Positions 45,027-58,390 are shown, counted from the stretch's first letter. The stretch: 64,000 nucleotides of DNA from Cytospora piceicola (GCA_023375675.1 JALQBC010000031.1:372001-436000), one strand, 5' to 3'. The notes: generated by a model not told the origin, from the sequence alone. Numbers and translations: made by a program.

Positions 45027-46879
45027 ATGCCTTCCATCAACGAAGCACCCAAAAACTTCGACTTCATTGTCGTTGGAGGTAAGCTCAACTATTGCTCAAG
45101 TCAGAAAATAATAGCTAACTCTCGGATAAATAGGTGGTACATCAGGCTGCGTTGTAGCTGGCCGTCTTGCAGAAAACCCCAATGTTAACGTACTTGTCAT
45201 CGAGGCAGGTATTAGCAACCCTGAGGATGTCGATGCAATCACAACCCCAGCTCGTGCCTTCGAGCTCCGGGGCAGCAAATATGACTGGCAGTACAAGACT
45301 GGCTTGATTGACCGCGAGGATTACACTCGTGTTGAGAAGCCCAACACCCGTGGCAAGGTCCTCGGAGGAAGCAGTTGTCTTAACTACTACACTTGGCTTC
45401 CAGGCAGTGCCGCCACTTTCAACGAGTGGGGTGAGTTTGGAGGAGACGAGTGGACCTGGGAAAATGTCAAAGAGTATCTCTACAAGGTAAGCTACAGCGA
45501 TTCCGAGACTTTCTTGGGCCAATGCTGATATGAAATGTTAGCCGGCAACTTACAAAGACGATCTTGGTGAGCACCGTCCTGAGCTGAAGTACATCGGCAA
45601 GGATGGTCCTCTTCCAGTCGCCCATTCCAACCTTATCCCTGAGTTGAAGCCTTTCCGCCAGGCTCTCGAGGAGGCATGGATTAGCAAGGGTGGAGAATTG
45701 ACTGATGAGGTTCACAACGGCACCATGCGAGGCCTGTGGAAGAACCTCAACTCCATCTACAACGGCAAGCGATCTTCCAGCTGGTTGTACCTGAAGGGCA
45801 AGGACAATGTCGCCGTTCTGGGCAACACCCACTCCAAGAAGCTCATCATTGAGAATGGAAAGGCTGCTGGCGTTGAGGTCCTCGGCCCTGATGGCGAGAC
45901 CTACACATTCCGCGCCAACCACGAGGTCGTCGTCGCTCAGGGTGTCTTCGAGTCGCCCAAGCTGCTCATGCTCTCCGGAATTGGTCCCAAGGAGACCCTC
46001 GAGAAGTTCGGCATCTCCCCTGTCGTCACCTCGGAGCACGTCGGTCAGAACCTTCTCGACCACCCCATCTTGCCTCACGTCTTCAGGCTGAAGGACGGTT
46101 ACGGCCTGGACGGTCACCTCCTGCGCCCCGGCTTAGCCAAGGACGCTGCCGTGTCCGCCTACGTACACAAGAACAAGGGCCCCTACACCAGCGGCCTGCT
46201 GGAGGTTGTTGGTCTCCCCCGTATCGACTCATGGCTCGAGAAGGACGCCGACTACAGGGCTGCCAAGGAGGCCAACGGCGGCCTCGACCCCTTCGGCCCT
46301 GCTGGCCAGCCGCACTTCGAGATTGACTTTGTCCCCATGTTCTCCGACGCCTTCCAGTGGCACATCCCCTGCCCCCCTGAGGGCGACTGGCTCACGGTCA
46401 TTGTGGACCTCCTCCGCCCCCAGTCCAAGGCTGGTGTGGTGACGCTGAACTCCACAGACCCGCTTGAGCAGTCCAACGTGAGCCTGAACTTCTTCTCGGA
46501 CCCTCTCGACCTTGTTGCCCTGCGCCAGGGAGTCCGTTTCATCGACGACATTTTGATGAACGGCGATGGTATGAAGGACATCATCGGCGAGGATTACCCC
46601 TGGGCAATGCCCAGGAACTCCGACGAGGCCATGGAGACCATGATCAAGGAGCGATCCCAGACCGGATTCCACCCTTGTGGATCCCTGCGCATGGGCAAGA
46701 ACGTTGAGCATGGTGTCGTGGACAACAAGCTCAAGGTGTTTGGCGTTGACAACCTCCGTGTCATTGACGCGTCCGTCATCCCCGTCATCCCCGACTGCCG
46801 TATCCAGAACTCGGTGTACATGATCGGAGAGAAGGGAGCCGACATGATCAAGGCTGCTCACCCAGAGCTGTATGCTTGA
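45027..46879 (+). CDS. GMC-family flavin alcohol oxidase/dehydrogenase
   Basis: Three exons (45027-45078, 45134-45486, 45542-46879) give 580 residues. The FAD site is DFIVVGGGTSGCVVAGRLAE, completed by intron 1, followed by VIEAG and the GMC signature GGSSCLNYYTW. The second signature region is LLMLSGIGPKETL with GQNLLDHP. The C-terminal catalytic pair is His512 (FHPCGSLRMG) and Asn558 (IQNSVYMIGEKGADMI), the His/Asn arrangement known from choline oxidase and alcohol oxidases. There is no signal peptide, so the enzyme is intracellular. The reaction is oxidation of an alcohol to an aldehyde, with H2O2 if O2 is the acceptor. It sits divergent from a catalase. Confidence 0.93.
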
Positions 46880-47790
46880 ATTTGGTAACCTGCTTGCGGC
46901 ACATTGACGAAGCTGGGAAGAGATGATGTTTTCGGGTGATGCTAGTTGAAAGTCAACCTTTTGGGGTCAATCAGCTTGGAGTATTAGCGTTGCATTTTGG
47001 TTTTTGTTGTTAGGTAGATATAGGTTTTCACAGACTCAAATCACAGATATATTCAATCTATTCATACATATACCTACTTATGAACTCTTGATTCGTCGGT
47101 AAAAAGAATTTGAGTCGAGTACCCATTGACCATCTTTTCCCGAGGGGAACTTGTATGCATTTGGTACCAGTCTAGTGGCCGGGAAAGTACAAACCCTAGG
47201 TTCACTACAGTGGTGTGCGTGCCTAAAATATAGGAGTCAGCCCTGAGCATCCTGTGTCACACTCTCAGGTTGCCCTCAAGGGGTGACACAGGCGTAGTAC
47301 GACTGAGCATTTGTACGGCTAGTCACTGACTGTGGTTCCTTCTTAATAAGGGCACCTCGGTATTTATTGACCTCGCAGTGCTGTGAAAGATTAAATAGGC
47401 TTTCCGCAACCCTGCGCAACCATCACTGGTAGTACTTTCCTCAACCACATCACACCAGATTTTCAATCTTTGAGTTGACTGGCTTAAGACACGGCCTTGA
47501 TATACCTAGCACACAAGCCACAGCCCACATTGACATAGTGGTCGCATTCGTACTCCACAATCTGCATAACACGAAAGCCTAAAGAAGTTTGTGTTCGCTT
47601 AGGCTGTTGGTGTCAGTTGGCAATAAGTTTGGCAAGCACAACTACCCCTGACAGAGGCTGGCAAATTTGGTCTTCAGCCGACAACCTTACCTCATTACTA
47701 CCCTGAGCTCATATTTTTCCTGGACCTCTATTCATATTCACTGCCTTTTCTCCTAATCTCGACCTCACCAAAATCATCCCCGCTGTCACC
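46880..47790. other. intergenic, no supported gene
   Basis: The GMC 3' region and GH16-like promoter lie here. No coding frame with support. Confidence 0.5.
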
Positions 47791-49032
47791 ATGAGACCCT
47801 CTATCTGGTGGCTTGTTGCCACCTTTGTCGTCGCTTGCAAGACTCACAAGTCCGGAGCCACAAGGGACAACAACAAGATGGAGACGAGCAGTACTTCTGG
47901 TGTTTACAGGCTCACCGACTCATACAACTCCACCAACTTCTTCGACAAATTTGATTTCTTTGAGGTTCGGGCTCAACTTTCTCTGTGGTCCCAGTCTGCA
48001 ATACTGACACGATTTCAGAGCATGCCCGGTACTGCTCATTATCCCGATGTGGACCCAACAAACGGTTTTGTTCTCTACCAGAACCAATCTGAAGCCCATC
48101 GCCTCGGGCTCGTCCAGACTACGGGTGACATCTCAATAATCAGAGTCGACACAAGCACGGTCATCGAGGATCCCACTAGCTACGGAAGGAAGAGTGTGAG
48201 GTTGCAGAGTATCACTAGATACAACCATGGCCTCTTCATCGCCGATTTCTCGAACCTTCCCCCACCGCTGTGTGGTGCATGGCCGGCCTTGTAAGTCATA
48301 GACATTTCGTCGCTTATGGCCACGGAAACCACGCCCAGGTGATGTGGTGCACGTGCTGACAATTTAAGTTGGATGAGCGGACCTGACTGGCCGAAAACGG
48401 GTGAAAGTTAGTTGTCCCCAAGTGGATATAGGTATGAAGTCAAGCTGATAGCCATTCTAGTTGACATATACGAGCAGTGGAACAACTACAAATTCAACCG
48501 ACAAACCCTTCACACCAATGTCACAGTGGGCAACTGCACCTTCAATTCAACAAGCAACTTGGGTCTGGATAACTACGACATGGCCAATCACATGCACTCT
48601 AAATTTTGTGACGTCCGTACTGATAATTATGAGGGGTGTAGTACTTGGGACTATGAAGGCCCCTTTGGTTCTGCCGACGGTGGCGTGTATGCCGTGGAGT
48701 GGACAAGCTCACATATCAAGATGTGGACCTGGCATTCTCATCAGGTCCCCTCTGACGTTGTAGCCGGGCAACCTGATCCATCTACCTGGACGATGCCTGG
48801 GCTGGTTATCACTAGTTCAGTGTGTGACATCGACACAGCCTTCCAGAACCAGTCGATCCTGTTCAACATTGACTTCTGCGGAGACACGGCTGGCACAGAG
48901 TGGACGCTTGAGTGCGCTGAACAGACGGGGTATAGCATTTGTGCGAGATACGTCGCTGCGAAACCGGGAGACTTCGAAAACCTGTGGTTTGGAGTGAGGA
49001 CTATCGCAGTCTATACTCTCAAGGAGGAGTAG
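47791..49032 (+). CDS. secreted GH16-like endo-beta-glucanase or related glycosidase
   Basis: Four exons (47791-47964, 48019-48290, 48369-48406, 48461-49032) give 351 residues. The N-terminus is a signal peptide (MRPSIWWLVATFVVA). The GH16 fold is marked by YRLTDSYNSTNFFDKFDFF, ADFSNLPPPLCGAWPAFWMSG and the catalytic motif GEIDIYE (ExDxxE), assembled from exons 3 and 4 using the donor GTTAGT after GGTGAAA. Several NxS/T sites and paired Cys in the second half suit a secreted glycoprotein. The family cleaves beta-1,3(4)-glucans or remodels cell-wall polysaccharide. The exact substrate cannot be told. Confidence 0.88.
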
Positions 49033-49470
49033 CTGTTCGTGAACTTGGCCAAAGCAACGGAGACTTGAGGGATACACTGGCGGTGTATCATAAAGGCCGC
49101 TGCTAGTTAGGTAGTGCGATACCTAAAATTTTGGAATCCTAAATACAATTTTGGAGGAGATTCTGGATCCGAACAACATGAGTGTGTCTTCATAAAGTCA
49201 CCCACAGATTCGGACCGCCGAGTGATTTACCCGTCGGAGGTCCAAATGACCTATGGGGCAGGTGCTTCCTGCAAACCAACAGTGATACTGCATCGACATA
49301 AATCTCTATCCCGTTCGTCTCCTAGCCGCCCAAATACATAGACGAAATTATATCATATAAACATGACACTGATCGTAGCTAAAGTATAGATACCCTAACC
49401 TCTCTACTCCCCTCCCCCAGTCACCTATTCCCCCAGTCTCCTCAGCACGCGTTGTCGTTCGACGAGCTTT
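49033..49470. other. convergent intergenic spacer
   Basis: It lies between the GH16-like gene and the 3' end of the 1008-residue gene. Nothing recognised. Confidence 0.5.
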
Positions 49471-52400
49471 TCAAGGTCTTGCCTTTCTCGACTTATCCGT
49501 CCCGGTTGACTCCGCTGTGAGGTACGTGCTTGACGATGCTGTGGTACTGTGGCTGGTTGTTTTCTTTGCCGGTGGCAATGACTGTTCGGTAGAATTTCGA
49601 GGCCGTTCGCTGCCACCGCTTCGCATGCTAGTACTGCTACTTGTTTTGTGTGTCATTGATACCCGCCCAGCAGACGCTGGTTGTCGTATAGTATCACGTG
49701 CAGTATCGCTACTTCCCGCTACGCTGTGAGTGCTCTTAGTCCGGTACGACGGTTGGCTGGAAGTTGCAGTCTGAGCTAACTGCATCAGTTCGGCCTTGTT
49801 TGGCTGCTTCTTCCCAAAAACAACGACGCCAGTTGGGTGTTTCTTCACCAACTCTTTGTAATCACCCAATCGCATAAGCGTTTGGCCATCAACTGGTTTG
49901 CTTGCCCTCTCGGGGTGCTTCAGGGGTTTCCTCTTGATGAATTGAACAGGAAAGCAGCTGGGTTGGAGGTTGTCGAGATGCAATCCGGGTCCACAGGTCC
50001 GGTCCCTGAAAGGCTTCACAGGACTGTCCCAACATATATTCCGAGGTAGCCTGACCTCTTCCTCGTTGTCATCGGTAGGTCCCTTGCCTTCATCGACAAG
50101 GCCTTCAAGAGCGGCTATGCCTACCGCAAGGTAGTTATGGCCCATGGGGAGCGTTCGAAAATGACAACAGCAGGACCCCTTACGCGGTTTCAGGATTTCC
50201 CCAAACCCATTTCCGAATATGAAGACGGCCTTGAGTTCCATTGCGAGGTCAAGCCAGCCTGTGCCCTTGATCTTCATGTGTTGTTCCTCAGCCCCTGAGT
50301 CACCGGCAAGCTTATAGTAGTCCCAACCCTTGATATCAGAGCTTTTCCATCTCGCTTCAAAAATGGCTCTAATGGCACCGGAGAGACCTTCGTATGTGTC
50401 CACAGTCTTTCGGGCTTGGATCATTGTCCACAAAGCCGTAAGGATCCCATCCAAGTAGGTACCCAGTTCTGCTTCCGGTCTTTTAGGCCTGGCCTTCTGC
50501 GTCTCGCTGGTCCCATTAGGTTCCGACCAAAGAGATCTGCTTTGGTTTTCCGAGTTATCGAGAACTTGAAATGCCGATGACGGTCCACTTTCGTCAATGT
50601 GCTTCAACGATGAGATATCGAAATCTTTCGTCTTGTTGTCCTTCTCTAGGCGTGCGCGGAGTAGGTGCAGTGCCGCTGTAGCACCGTCTATCAACCAACC
50701 GCGTCGAGCGACCACATCCCAAAATATGAAGTAGTGTGCCTTGATCTGGAGGAGCAACAGGTGGCGCATGTCTGATTTAGTTTGGGCGTCGTGGGGCTCC
50801 TTTTTTTCAATAGCGAAGCTTATGTCTGCACTGACGACTGCCGGGAAACTGGCGGTGATGGACACTGATGGAACGACAATTTCAAAACCCCCAACTGTCT
50901 GTAGGCGTGAGGAACGTATGTTATAGCTGAGATGAGAAGTCCCTGGTAATACAAAAGCCGTCGATGTTAGTTTGTGTTTGGGAGGATCAGAGAAAGAGAT
51001 GGTTATATGGGAAACGTGTTGATGGTGCAAGGGAGGAACAGAGGGTGACATCTGTGGGCCGTAGGATTGGGATTGGGATGTCTCCAGATGTCCTGGTCTG
51101 GCTGCCTGCTTGTGACCGTCCACAGGGCCACTTGAGGCTAAGCGGCCTATTAATATTTGACATACCTGCAAGGAACTTCGCGTCTCCACTCCATCCAATG
51201 AAATGGCGTTGTACTCTACCCAGAGTCTTCGGCTTGACACCCTTCGGTTCGGGCTTCTTACCCAGGTAAAATTCTTTCTCCGGAAGATATCTCAAGTCTG
51301 AAACTTCCGAATAGTGCCAGTAGAAAAATGTCCCCTGCTCACAACCTGTAGCAAAGAGCACTTGGACCTTGTGATCGTTCGCACCTCTCGCCTTGCGCAT
51401 TCCTGTAGGACCCCTTTCGGTCTTGCACAGTTCAAGCAATACAGAAAGGTTGGCCTCAAGCCCAGAAGTCATAGCAGAGGAGGTACTCTGAGGTCTTCGA
51501 GGAACCGAGTAACCTTTCGCGACGAAAGCCAGACCCATCATATCCTTCCAGCATTGGCCTCTTGTTGCGAGTGACTGCTTCTGGTCGTCCCTGAAACTAA
51601 CAGTGAAACATCCTTTCCCATTTCCAACCGAAACAACCTTCGGCTGGATGTACCTCGCGTTGACGGGGCTCTTGGGAGTCGTCTTCATCTTCAAGGCGTT
51701 CACATGCCCCTCGAGAGCCTTGATCTGCGCCTCGCCTCCGACACAGACTAGCCAAGAAATTTGCTCTACCACTTCCACGATTATATCAAGCACCGCTTTG
51801 ATGTTAAGAGTCAACTTGTTACTCTCTATTTGTATTTGGACCCGAGTTTTATGCGGGAGGGCTGATTCGGTATGATGATTAGCAAGAGATACAAGACAGG
51901 ACAGAAAAGGAGAGTATAAGGCGCGAGATGATCTTACTTCCGCTGAATTCTGTCTTCTGTGGGTTGCTCAGGGCAGCTTGTATGCACCGAAGCAGTAAGG
52001 CACCATTAGCTCCCCATGTATTCTGGAGGTAGTTTCCAGCAGGTAGCGCCAGCGCATCACCACTATCCAAGCCAGTGGATGTGAATCTGAGATCGCTTGA
52101 GAGTTTCTCTGTCAGCTTTGGTATAGACTTTGAAAGATCAGGATACTGGAGCTTCAGGTAGTTGACCAATTCCGTCTCGAACGTGAATTTAGCCTCGTAT
52201 ATTTCGGGTGGTCCGTCTTCACTCTTGTGGTCGATCTTGGTGGCTGGCAACCCAGCCACAATCTGCTTCTTGAGCTCGACAACGTTACTGCTTGCTATAA
52301 AGCTGAGTTCTCTGTAGATAGCCTTGAGGAGCCATTTACATGCATAGCAATTTTCCCAGTCGAATGTTCCCTTTGGCTCTGGCGGAGCCCGATTCGACTG

Positions 52401-52766
52401 GCTTAACTTGACGAGCTCCTGAACCCGTGTCGTGATTGAGCTGGTTATTGAGGTTCGGGTTAGTACAAAGCTAGTCCAGTTGTTTTGAACTCAGAATGAA
52501 ATATAGGGTGGTAGATAGTATATCGCAACTCACGGGGTTTGTCCACATATTGTCTTCATCAAGGTCTCTTGTTTGTATTGTTGCCAATGCCTGCGGGCGA
52601 ACTGCTTCAAGAGACTTGGCAGATTCTTACAGAGGCCTGGAATTCGCGCGTTGATATTTAACTCTTGACTGAGACTCTCTATTTCACCCCATATCCTATA
52701 TGCGATGTCTTCGCCTAGGCTATTGGGCTTTGGTTTTGACACCGCTTGAGCAGGTTGTTTACTCAT
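49471..52766 (-). CDS. large fungal protein of unknown function with CW...GLE and RRGWLxDG modules
   Basis: Exons 52766-52534, 52440-51938, 51825-51166 and 51101-49471 give 1008 residues. The N-terminal 250 residues are helical (SLGEDIAYRIWGEIESLSQE). Then comes a CWKDMMGLAFVAKGYSVPRR...GLE segment, then IGWSGDAKFLA, then RRGWLIDGATAALHLLRARLE. These three landmarks recur together, in this order, in many filamentous-fungus hypothetical proteins, some with NLR-like or ankyrin parts (knowledge of the pattern; function unknown). No ATPase motif is present here. The C-terminus is Ser/Thr-rich and probably disordered. The last intron uses acceptor GGCAG at 51102, the only one found that keeps both frames. 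Confidence 0.7.
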
Positions 52767-53522
52767 TTTACGGAGAGTCTGATCAATGAGCCACGCCGTA
52801 CACACTGACGATTTCAAAAATATGTATAAGGAGGCTTAAGGAGATAAATGAAACAGACACAAAATTATCAATAGGGACAGGAAAGAAGAGCAAAGATAAC
52901 GGACCTGAGCTGGGGGACGGAAAGTAAAGTAGATATTTCGCGAACAGAATGAAGAACCAGTTTAGCCCGGACCCAACACAACAAATATAGACCCTATTGA
53001 GCGTCCCGCGAGACCAGGTCAGGATTTTTTGAAACATGAGGACGGCCTTTGGTTACTGATACTCGCGAAAGAAAACATACATGTGTACTAGGCTGAGACA
53101 CTGGACTTTCCTTGCGTGGAGCACGCGGTCGCCGCCGTGGTCGGTCACCCACAAGTAGTATTCCCTACGAAACGGGCCAGGCCACAGGTAGGTCATATAC
53201 AGGCTTCCAATTCCTATGGGTACAACAATACTGATAATAGTAGCAAAACTCCGGAAATTGACCGAATTCTACGCTGCCCCATTGAATCTCAGTGGTCGTG
53301 CGTTCTACCCCGTCATTCAGAACATGTAGTCATGAAGGGTTCAGTCCATGTCTATTCACACGCCTTTCGGTTCGGTGTGTATTATAAAGAGACACAACTG
53401 ATCCTCCCGCTGCAAATACAATGGAATATAGGAAGTTATACCCGGTACACAACAACGATTCTAATTATGAAAGATCTCCCAGAATATACATACTAGTAAT
53501 GGCATACTGAAACCATGTGATT
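52767..53522. other. intergenic, no supported gene
   Basis: A hydrophobic minus frame at 52783-53037 and a plus frame at 53116-53496 (GTG start only) lack family features. Confidence 0.45.
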
Positions 53523-56500
53523 TCATTGAACCTTCAGCCCTGCGAATAGCTCACAACGTGATACTAGCTCCGCCGGCGTACCAATGTCAACAACTATGCC
53601 GTTGTCCAGCACCACAACGCGGTCATAGTCCAACACAGCCTCAAGCCTATGATTGACAGCAATCATTGTCCTCCCACCGAGGCGGGTCCTCAGCAGGAAC
53701 TCTATCTTCTCCTCGGTCTGCTTGTCGATACTGCAGACAATTTCTCGTTAGTATATAGTCAACTTCACGAGACGAACACAAGAACAAATAAAAGCAAGGA
53801 TATACGCCCAAAAGGACACCACCACCAGATGACTTACCTGCTCGTAACTTCGTCAAGCAACACAATACCGCCCCCGCTTCCCGGCACTCCTGATTCCCTT
53901 TCCACTTCGAGTATAACGCGCGCCACACTCAACAACTGTTCCTCGCCAGCCGAGAACTTGCAATCCTCCCTCTTGGCCGTCAGTCCGCCGGGGATATTAA
54001 GCACCATGTCCATTATTCCACACTCGCGCAATACAGACTCGACCTTTGGGTCTGAAAACACCTCATGAGGATCTAATTCCTGACGTAGGCTGTTGAAACT
54101 CTCGAGCTTGTCCTGCGAGATGACGAGGAAGCCCTTGCGCAGCGCCTCGAGTGACATACTGCTGTGGTCCACGTCGTCGATAAAAATAGATCCAATAGGA
54201 ATGTTAACCATGCGCAGCAGCGCGAGGTGCATAGTCGATTTTCCGGACCCCGTTTTTCCACAAACAGCGATGCGCTCGCCAGGTTTGATGTCAAGGCTGA
54301 CGCCTCGGAGGCTCCATCCCGGGGTTGAATCCGACGTTTCCATGCTCGCTTCTGCGGTCGGAATCGTATTGGAGTTGTACGTTGCCCATACATTCTCAAA
54401 GCGTATGGAGCCGCCATTCATCGGGACACCTTGGGTTGGATCTGATGTCGGGCTCATGGCCACACCGTCATCCTCGACTGGTATTTGCTGCTGAAAAGAG
54501 GCGATACGTGCAATGGCACCCAAAGAAGTCTCAAGGCCCGTCCATGCAATAATGAACTGCGTCAACGTCTCGCCGAGAGTCACAGCATTAAGGAAAGCCA
54601 CGCCGACTGCGCCAGCGCTTACTTTGTTGGACGATTTCAGGGCGATAGAGACCCCCAGCACTGCAACCACGATGCCAGCGACGACCAAATTGAGCACGAG
54701 CTGCAACCAGCGCTGCACGGAGTACAGAAGATAAAGGGGCTCTTGGGAACGGTCGAGCTTCTCAAGGAACTTTATCATCGTAATATCAGACCAGCCGTGC
54801 GCCCGTATAGTGGAGAGACCAGCACCGGAGCCCGTTTCGGAAATCTTAGTGATCAAAGCCGCTTTTGCTTCAAGCTCCTGAAGACGCAGCTGTTTTGAGG
54901 TTCGTAGGTAGAAGTGCTGCACAACGTACAGCACAATAAGCACCACCGGGATCGCGCACAGCATTGGAAGCGATGCGACCGTAATAAGCACAATCTGGAT
55001 AACGGCCGTGAAAAACTCGGACGACGTATTGAACAGGTCAATGGGCAATTGCATGTCGACAAACATGAGATCTTGGCTGAAGCGGTTCAGCGTCGTGCCC
55101 GTGTCGATTTGGCTGATAACAGGGAATTGTGCCCTGAGAACCGTGGTGGCGAGCTGACTGTGGAGGCGCTTTCCTGACCTGGGGATGACGTTGAACTGCT
55201 GATGATACACCCACGCAGAGAGCACTACTAGTGCAAGTACGCCCAAGGCTGCATATATACCCAGCCAGTATCCCAGTCGGTCGGCGCCTCCGTTGGGGGC
55301 ATCTGACCACCATTGCACCCAAATATCTAGATAATGGTACCAAGGTAAGGAAATGCCTTGCATATTCAGCAGGATAACAACTGGGAAGAAAAGACTTGCC
55401 TGAGAATTTAAAACTGACTGACCAAGACATGGCGCCGAGAACAAATACGGTGGAGTGGAGCAAGCCCACAGAACTAAAATATGTTTTGTACACTTTTCTG
55501 TCCCCTAGCATTTGCTTTGCAGCCTGCATCTCCACGGCGTGGAGTGGTGCTTGAGTTCTGGCTGATGCTTGGGTGGGTTTGTTCTTGGTTGAGGAATCCT
55601 CCACCACTTGGGAGTTTTCGAGTGATTCCATCTCGGAGGATTCCCATGTCTGTACTTCACCGGAAGCCAATGAAGCCAGGCCTAGACCTGGCCTGCGAGA
55701 AAGATGGCCAGATCCATCGATCTGGTATACCTCGTCCGCTAGGTTGGCAATTCGTTCTGATTACACGTCAGTATCATTACCATCTTATTGTCACCGAGAC
55801 TGGGAGTAGCCTTACCATCGTGAGTGGTGTATATAATCGTCCTTTCCGCTTGTGTCGAGGTTCGCTTCAGTAGCATTGTAGCAATACGCCACCTCGTTCT
55901 CCGGTCCAAGGCACTGAAAACATCGTCAAGAACTAAGAGCTCGCTTCTCGTCGACAAGGCCCTAGCTAGTGCCTATATTCATATGCATCTTAGTAAATAG
56001 TCTGAAGCGTGAAGGGGTAATCAATAATGTATGTAAACTCACCAGTCTCTGTCGCTGCCCACCACTAAGCTTCACGCCGCCGCTGCCGATGGAGCCAGAG
56101 GCAAACGTCGGCAGCCCAATCAGATCATCCAGCACGCAGTCCAATGCCAACCGTCGGTAGAAATCAGAATCGCTTGGGTATTTTCCATGCTGCGTCATGT
56201 TTTCTTTCGCAGACAGGTTTTCAAGCCAAGCGGTCTGGCTACAGTAGGCAAGTGAGGTAGACGGAGCTAAGGTTAGCTGACCATGAGTCTTGTGGGCTTC
56301 GCCGATGAGCCCCTTCAACAAAAGCGTTTTACCTGTCCCCACGGAGCCAAGGATAGAAATCTTTGCCCCTCTAGTGACCCGAAGGTTGATGTTCGTTAGA
56401 ATCGGGCTACTTTCAGCATTCCACGACAGGGATAGATCTTGAAGCGACATGATTTCCGTACCCGCCGCAAAAGAACCGGGACCGCCGGCCCCGGACTTTT

Positions 56501-58390
56501 CAGCGACCATGGTGTCCATGTAGTCGATTCTCTCTTCCATCTGGAGAAATTCGTGTAGTCGTTGAAAACATCCATAGGCACCACCGAGTTGAGGGAGCAC
56601 CTGGAAGAGACGGACCAGAGGCGAAGACAGCAGCGTGACAATGACCAGGGATGTGAAAATCTTGGACACACCGAAGTCGTACCCGCTGCTGGCAGTACCT
56701 ATATATACGCCGAAAATGAGTGGAGGAGACAAAGTCAAGGTACAATATGCTAAGTGGACCAAGAATATATTAGTGAAATGGTATAATGGGCCCCCAAATC
56801 CCCGCTCAATGGTTTTGGAAACTTACACATAAAGTTAGTTACCAGCATAATCCATCGAAATGAAGATGAATCTTTGATTTCGCGTGATCGGAGTCCAGTC
56901 AGGATTTGGTAAGCCACCGAGTCTTGCGAAGCCATCTTGATCCCCTTCAGACTATCGAGCATCTGCTTTGTACGCTTCAGTCGTTTTTGGGTAGCAGCCA
57001 GCCACTTTTGCTGGCTACTACCTGCCTTCTTCATGATTTGCATGGAACCCAGGCCGGAAACTTGTATCTGTCAGTCACTGGCCATCAGAAACGCAAATAT
57101 CACTTCGAAACACTCACCTGCAGCAACTCCGAGCATGATGAAGCAAGACGGTCCAATTTGTCTGTACAACAACCAAGTTGCGAGTCCAGTCTCGATGGTG
57201 CCCGCCCATACTTCGTGACCGCGGGCTGCAGCGGACATGATACGTTGGAGGTCTTCAACCATCAGCGTGGTAGCCATTGATTCAATCTTGTCGCCTTCCG
57301 GCAGCCTCAGGAGCTTCTCGAATATGGTGATAGCCAGCCCGCCGCGGACCATGACGGCACAGCGATAAGCCTGATGCCAGTACCAGCCGGTCGCAGCAGC
57401 GATGCCAACGTAGCATAGGAACGCCGCGCCGATTAGTCCATATCCATGGCTAGCTGGGACGAAGTAGTCGGCCTGGAGGTATGCCAAGGCTGCATTGGTG
57501 AGAAAAGGTTGAGTGAAGGTGAACCCGGTGACGGCAAGTCTTCCAACAATGGGACCAGCCCAGACACGGCCAATGGCGGTGAATGTAAGCCAAAGAAGTC
57601 CGTTCCGTGTCGAAGAGCCACCTTGCTTCACTTTTTCACTGCTGCTTTCGTATCGACTGCTGATGCTTCGGAAATTTGGTCGCAGACGCGCCGTGAGCAA
57701 GCGATCGTCAATAGGGCCAAAGTCTTCCGGTTGCAGCACTCCACGGTAACCACTCGCCATCAACCCGTTCAGCCAGTAGAAGACAGTGCGGCTGATGGGA
57801 CCAGCCAGCAGCTCGACCGGTACCTTTTCGTCATGCGCTAGTATAAGACCTCTCTTGTTCAGAGCCTCAAAGTACAGAGCGATGAGTCTTATTCCGAGCG
57901 CCACCGACAAGGTGGCCGCCAAGGCCACCTCCTCGCTCAGCCAATAAGTACGTATCCGGGTGGCCTCGACGAGACAGGTCAAGGAGAGGAATAAGACCAA
58001 TAGCGTAGAAGGCCGGAGGGACTTCAAGTGTTCAAAATGAGACACCAGGGGGATAAATATGGTCGCGATGAGCGAAACAACGGCGCTAGGGACCGAGGCA
58101 GCTGTCTTCTTGGTGAGTCGCGCTTGCACAGCAAGGACAGCAACCTGCACTGCTATCAGTGCGGCGGCGAAGAAGAGCTTCAATGAGTACAGACGGCCGT
58201 AGCGAACCAGTATATGACCTTGTTGTAGAAACAGGAGCGATGCCAAGGCGAGGATGATAAAAGTGCATGCTGGAATGATCACAAGTACCACTTCTTCAAA
58301 CAGGATCGTAAAGTCAAATTCCCGGCGACAAGTTGACACTGACGGCCCGAAATTGGTGTCGGCCGCAAAGCCGCACTTGAGTGGTTCCAT
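53523..58390 (-). CDS. ABCC (MRP-type) full-length ABC exporter
   Basis: Seven exons (58390-57118, 57060-56827, 56749-56043, 55972-55816, 55756-55400, 55326-53838, 53730-53523) give 1474 residues, the usual ABCC length. An N-terminal TMD0 of about five helices is followed by TMD1. NBD1 has Walker A GSVGTGKT, signature LSGGQRQR and Walker B LLVLDDVFS. TMD2 follows. NBD2 has GKTGSGKS, a degenerate signature (FSAGEEQLLSVAR), Walker B IVLLDEVTS and the H-loop NHR. The intron at 55399-55327 starts with GC (AG|GCAAGT); using it gives SWSVSFKFSDIWVQWW with the normal family spacing. It exports organic anions, conjugates or metabolites across the plasma or vacuolar membrane. Confidence 0.93.

Noticed and set aside
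45467..46117. 216-codon minus frame opposite the GMC oxidase
   Set aside because: Shadow frame without motifs; the plus strand carries all GMC signatures.
53116..53496. 126-codon plus frame between two minus-strand genes
   Set aside because: Opens only from a GTG, has no family character and no splice support.
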